Positions 60,100 to 64,000 of a DNA stretch of 64,000 nucleotides are shown piece by piece. The stretch covers positions 22,993 to 86,992 of the forward strand of contig QZCP01000220.1 of the NCBI GenBank assembly GCA_003956705.1, given 5' to 3'. This DNA comes from Brevipalpus yothersi (taxonomy: Eukaryota; Arthropoda; Arachnida; Trombidiformes; Tenuipalpidae). The first letter of the stretch is position 1; each line of letters begins with the position of its first letter. The notes under the pieces are model-generated. The model did not search any database and had not been told where the DNA came from. It was given only the letters and a program-made list of their open reading frames with translations. A program made the translations under genes and the position numbers.

Positions 60100-63000
60100 A
60101 TGCCCATTATGGCTTCAGATATTCAAATGTTGGTTGGCTACTTGGAGCAAACACTGTCTCCGGACAGGACAGTCGGTGCCGCTGCCGAGAGGTATCTTGA
60201 ATCTATCGAGAGTTCGCCCAGTTATCCAATGCTCTTGCTTACCGTCATTGAAACACCCAATGTCTCACAAGTTGCTCGTATGGCCGCAGCGATCACCTTT
60301 AAAAATTATATCAAAAGAAATTGGAAAGTTGATGAAGATGCTGATGATAAAATTTCCAGTAATGATCGCAATTTGATCAGATCAAATATTGTAGGCCTAA
60401 TGTTGAAGAGTGAAGAGCACATTCAAAGGCAACTATCAGATGCTATCAGCATCATCGGTAAAGAGGATTTCCCTCTTAGATGGCCAAACTTATTGGGTGA
60501 GTTTTGTTTTCTCTTCACTTTATTCTCATAAAAACTTCTACCTATTGGTAGGGGAATCATTTTTTCTGAGTGTAGTGATATCTTCTACTCATGATTTACA
60601 TTCATCTCTTCCAGGCGAAATGGTCAATAGGATGCAGCAAAGCGGTGGTGACTTCAGCATCATCAACGGTATACTTCGTACTGCACACTCCTTGTTTAAG
60701 CGCTATCGTCACGAGTTCAAATCTGATACTTTGTGGACTGAAATTAAATTAGTTTTGGAAACTTTTGCAAAACCTTTCACCGATCTGTTTGTTGGCACAG
60801 TCGGCTTAGCCGAGACCCATGCCTCGAATCCTCAGGCTCTGAAGATCATATTCAGCTCCTTGGTCCTGTGTGTGAAAATTTTCAACAGTCTCAATAGCCA
60901 AGATTTGCCAGAATTTTTCGAAGATAATCTGCAAATCTGGATGTCACACTTTCTGAATTTATTATCAGTATCTCCATCTTGTCTCAAAACTGATGATGAA
61001 GAAGAACCAGGTTTATTGGAGGAGCTCAAATCGGAAATCTGCGAGAACCTCTCGATGTATGCACAAAAATACCATGAAGAATTCCATCCATATCTCAAAA
61101 ATTTTGTGCAAGCAGTGTGGAATCTGCTCACTAGCCTAGGTTTGGAAACCAAGTACGACTTACTCGTCAGCAATTCTATTCGCTTTCTTTCAACCATCGT
61201 TGATCGACCTCAGAACAAGGAGCTGTTTCAAGATCGATCAGCAATGGATTCTCTGTGCTCTAAAGTCATCATTCCAAACATGCAGTTCCGTCAATCTGAC
61301 GAGGAAATGTTTCAAGATAATCCAGAAGAATACATCCGAAGGGACATTGAAGGCTCCGACCTGGACACGAGAAGGCGTGCTGCCTGTGATTTAGTGAAAT
61401 CTCTTTCAAGACACTTTGAAGCTGAGATTACCACCATATTTTCCGATTACATCAATCGAATGTTAACAGACTTTGCCTCAAATCCTAACCAATATTGGAA
61501 GAGCAAAGATGCCGCCATTTATCTTGTTACTGCTCTATCTGTTAAGGGTTCAACTTTCAGAACAGGCACAACTCAAACATCTGAACTAGTAAATATTGTT
61601 GAATTCTACAAGAACTTTGTACACGGAGACTTGCAAGGCTCGGATGTTAATGTGTTGCCGGTTCTCAGGGCTGATGCTCTCAAGTATCTTATGGTATTCA
61701 GGAATCAACTTCCATTGGAAGAGATCATCATACCCTCATTTCCTCTTATCGTCGCTCATCTTAATGCCCAAAATCCTGTGATACACTCATACGCTGCTCA
61801 TGCACTTGAGCGAATGATGATGATGAGAGAAGGAGCACAAAATGTTCCAAAAATCAAGGTATCTCATATCCAAAATCTTATCCAGCCATTGTTGGTAGGC
61901 CTCTTCAATGTATTCACACTCCCAGGCTCCTCAGAAAATGAATATGCTATGAAAGCTATCATGAGAACGTTGAGTCTCCTACAGGATCATGTTGTTCCAT
62001 ACTTCCCCGAAATATTGCCAAAGTTGACCTGTAAATTGCAAGAAATATCAAAGAATCCAAGCAAGCCAAACTTCAATCATTATCTTTTTGAATCACTATC
62101 AATCTGTATAAGAGTAGGGACTAGGACGAAAGGTGACTCCTTATCGAATTATGAAGCCATTTTGTTCCCAGTTTTTCAACAATTGATGGCTCAAGATGTT
62201 CAAGAGTTCATTCCTTACGTTTTTCAAATATTTTCTCTCTTACTGGAATCTCATCAGCCCTCAACACCGGTGCCTGACTCTTATATGGAACTGTTTCCTT
62301 GTCTATTAACACCTTTGCTCTGGGACAGACCAGGCAACATTCATCCCCTCGTTCGGCTGTTGAGAGACTTTGTTGAACGAGGTATCAATCAGATTATTAC
62401 TTCTGGTAAATTGGAGCCTCTCCTTGGTGTATTTCAAAAGCTAATCGCCTCCAAGTCCAACGATCATGAGGGCTTCTATTTGCTCCAGACATTGATAGAA
62501 TATCTTCCTCAAGATAAAATAGACCAATATATTGAGCAAATATTTCGTCTCCTATTCCAGCGTCTCACAGGCTCAAAGACTACGAAATATGTGAGAAATC
62601 TACTGGTTTTCTTCTCTCTGTTTGCCCACAAATTTCAGGCTCCAGCTCTTGTAGTGGTTATCGATAGAATTCAAGCAAATATGTTTGGTATGGTCATTGG
62701 CAGGCTGTATATTGCTGAAGTTCAGAGGGTGACTGGAAAACTGGAGAGAAAAATTTGCGCTGTGGGAATGACCGATATTTTGACCACAATTCCTCAAATG
62801 ATCGATGGTCCATATGCACCCTACTTCAGTCCATTGTTACAAGCTTTGATTGCTCTCTTTGAATTACCCGAAGATGAAACTGTCCCCGAGGATGAACATT
62901 TCGTCGAAATTGAAGATACTCCAGGATATCAAGCTAGCTATGCCAAATTGGTTTTCGCAAGTAAACAGCAACCAGATCCTTTTAAAGGTACCATTCCTGA

Positions 63001-63145
63001 TGCCAAAATATATCTTGCCCAAAAATTGCAAGATTTATCCAAAATTTTCCCTGGACGCATACCTACTCTTATTGCTGCCATTAACCCGGAAGCTGCAACT
63101 CATCTCCAGCAGTATCTCACCGCAGCCAGCGTCACTCTTGCCTGA
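60100..63145 (+). CDS. Cse1: CSE1 / exportin-2 (CAS), importin-alpha re-exporter
   Basis: Exons 60100-60496 and 60615-63145 (phase-1 junction inside a Gly codon), 975 residues against 971 in human CSE1L. It is a HEAT-repeat karyopherin that returns importin-alpha to the cytoplasm with Ran-GTP. Visible are the importin-beta N-terminal domain (LEQTLSPDRTVGAAAERYLE, ITFKNYIKRNW), the CSE1 central region (PEEYIRRDIEGSDLDTRRRA, family-typical) and the CAS C-terminal domain (RVTGKLERKICAVGMTDILT and a terminal LQQYLTAASVTLA). Either the ATG at 60100 or that at 60109 (MASDIQML) could be used; the latter resembles other CSE1 N-termini more. AATAAA at 63252 fits the 3' end. Only one intron interrupts the coding sequence. 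Confidence 0.97.
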
Positions 63146-63639
63146 TGGAAGAAGGAATGATCTATTCTTTGTTCATCGTAACTCGGATTTTTCAAGAGTT
63201 TTAGTTTCATAACTGAATAATCATTGTTTAAGCTCTTTCACAATTGTCAGTAATAAAATTCATTAAAATTCAAATTCAAAAATTTGACACTCATATCATT
63301 CTTTGTATATCTTTAATATAGGATAAATCTTTACCGTGAACTTGATTTACTCAATCTAATGGGCTCAAAATGGTCCCTTTTGAAGATCAGAGGTGTTTCC
63401 TGGTTAACTATTTACGTATCAGAACCCATGAGTTGGTGTATGTGTGTATTACATAAAGTATGAGATGCATGATAGCGTGTCCGAAATGACTAATGATTGA
63501 TATTAAGTATACGTGAATGTTGACAACAATCATTTCGTTGGTCATTGTCATCTGTGTTTGATATTTTGATGGTAAGTTCGTCGAGCGTAACAGTCCAATT
63601 TTGCAGAAAGATTTAATATCAAGACGAATCTTCGATCAG

Positions 63640-63879
63640 AAGGGATGTTCAGCTCTCATGGCGGGAAAAGAGGAGTGAGAAGACAGGAGAAGAGGAATAG
63701 GAAGGAATAAAGGTGGGGGCTCAGATTAATTCTTTCAGCAATCGAAAGTTTCATTTCTATTCTGCCATGATCATAACTCATGAGGTTGATCTATGGGACA
63801 GCGAATCAGGTCGCAGCTTGTCATATAAGAGAAGCCAAGGGAAAAGAAAGATGTGTAGACAAGAACTAAGAGGAATAGA

Positions 63880-63921
<42 letters not shown>

Positions 63922-63990
63922 ATTGAAAGAAATCTGTTCTAGGGCATACTGTTTTTCGCTATGACCTAGATCAAATATGCCTGGTTTATT
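63640..63990 (+). repeat. Dispersed repeat, copy B
   Basis: Same ordered blocks as the copy near 38.2-38.6 kb, in the same orientation: gctctcatggcgggaaa, gaggttgatctatggg, gcgaatcaggtcgcag, agggcatactgtttttcgct, gacctagatcaaatatgcct. A GA microsatellite (63884-63919) has grown inside this copy. It is followed by an A run at the window edge, which could be a retroelement-type tail or chance. Confidence 0.75.
63884..63919. repeat. (GA)n microsatellite, about 36 nt
   Basis: GA run lying within copy B of the dispersed repeat; copy A has only imperfect GA/AA sequence at the same place. Confidence 0.9.
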
Positions 63991-64000
63991 GAAAAAAAAA

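Larger units (their letters stand above)
63146..64000. other. CSE1 3' flank with dispersed repeat
   Basis: It contains the CSE1 3'UTR with AATAAA at 63252-63257, then AT-rich DNA, then copy B of the dispersed repeat reaching the window edge. Confidence 0.4.

Noticed and set aside
1..64000. CRISPR arrays, operons, prophage or bacterial mobile systems
   Set aside because: No spaced direct repeats or bacterial gene organisation; genes have spliceosomal introns throughout.

Overview
The window is nuclear DNA of an arthropod, most likely a chelicerate and mite-like. It is AT-rich, with spliceosomal introns that are mostly 60-150 nt, and holds arthropod-typical genes: groucho, a protein raw homologue, Ttd14, a gustatory-type receptor and group III secreted phospholipase A2. 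It also has a legumain protease of the kind known from ticks and mites. The species call is inference; no sequence here is diagnostic. All coordinates are my own splice reading from GT/AG signals and unbroken frames.

Layout. 1-3804 is intron of groucho, and 3804-5330 (-) is its large first coding exon, so the rest of the WD40 propeller lies outside the window. 5.3-9.7 kb is microsatellite-rich DNA without a convincing gene. 9753-12785 (-) is a swm/RBM26-27-like RNA-binding protein. 13610-14733 (-) is a Myb/SANT-like DNA-binding protein. 15466-15583 (+) is a lone 5S rRNA gene. 16083-17720 (-) encodes the C-terminal two thirds of Mio (GATOR2). 18533-19903 (-) is an intronless legumain. 22103-22895 (+) is a gene of six small exons encoding a secreted six-cysteine peptide precursor with an amidation/basic cleavage signal. 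23838-25072 (+) is NADH-cytochrome b5 reductase, 25691-26264 (+) mitochondrial ribosomal protein S24, 27481-27957 (-) a possible 56-residue acidic protein, 28413-29831 (+) a tetraspanin and 30886-32301 (+) a gustatory-receptor-like 7TM protein.

35651-41121 (+) is a raw-like protein with two nucleoside 2-deoxyribosyltransferase-like domains. 42612-43826 (+) is a secreted LRR protein. 45317-47050 (-) is Ttd14, divergent from an Arkadia/RNF165-like RING ligase at 47753-50001 (+). 51662-54306 (-) is a five-exon secreted Gly/Asn/Gln/Tyr-rich protein, 56059-57887 (-) a group III sPLA2, 59387-59459 (+) tRNA-Val(UAC) and 60100-63145 (+) CSE1/exportin-2. A dispersed repeat has copies near 38.2 and 63.6 kb.

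The genes are mostly unrelated housekeeping, signalling and secreted functions and form no operon or shared pathway. The best candidates for something new are the micro-exon peptide precursor, the raw-like gene whose second domain has lost the conserved glutamate, the low-complexity secreted protein, and the two genes (Mio, swm) whose N-terminal domains are missing.
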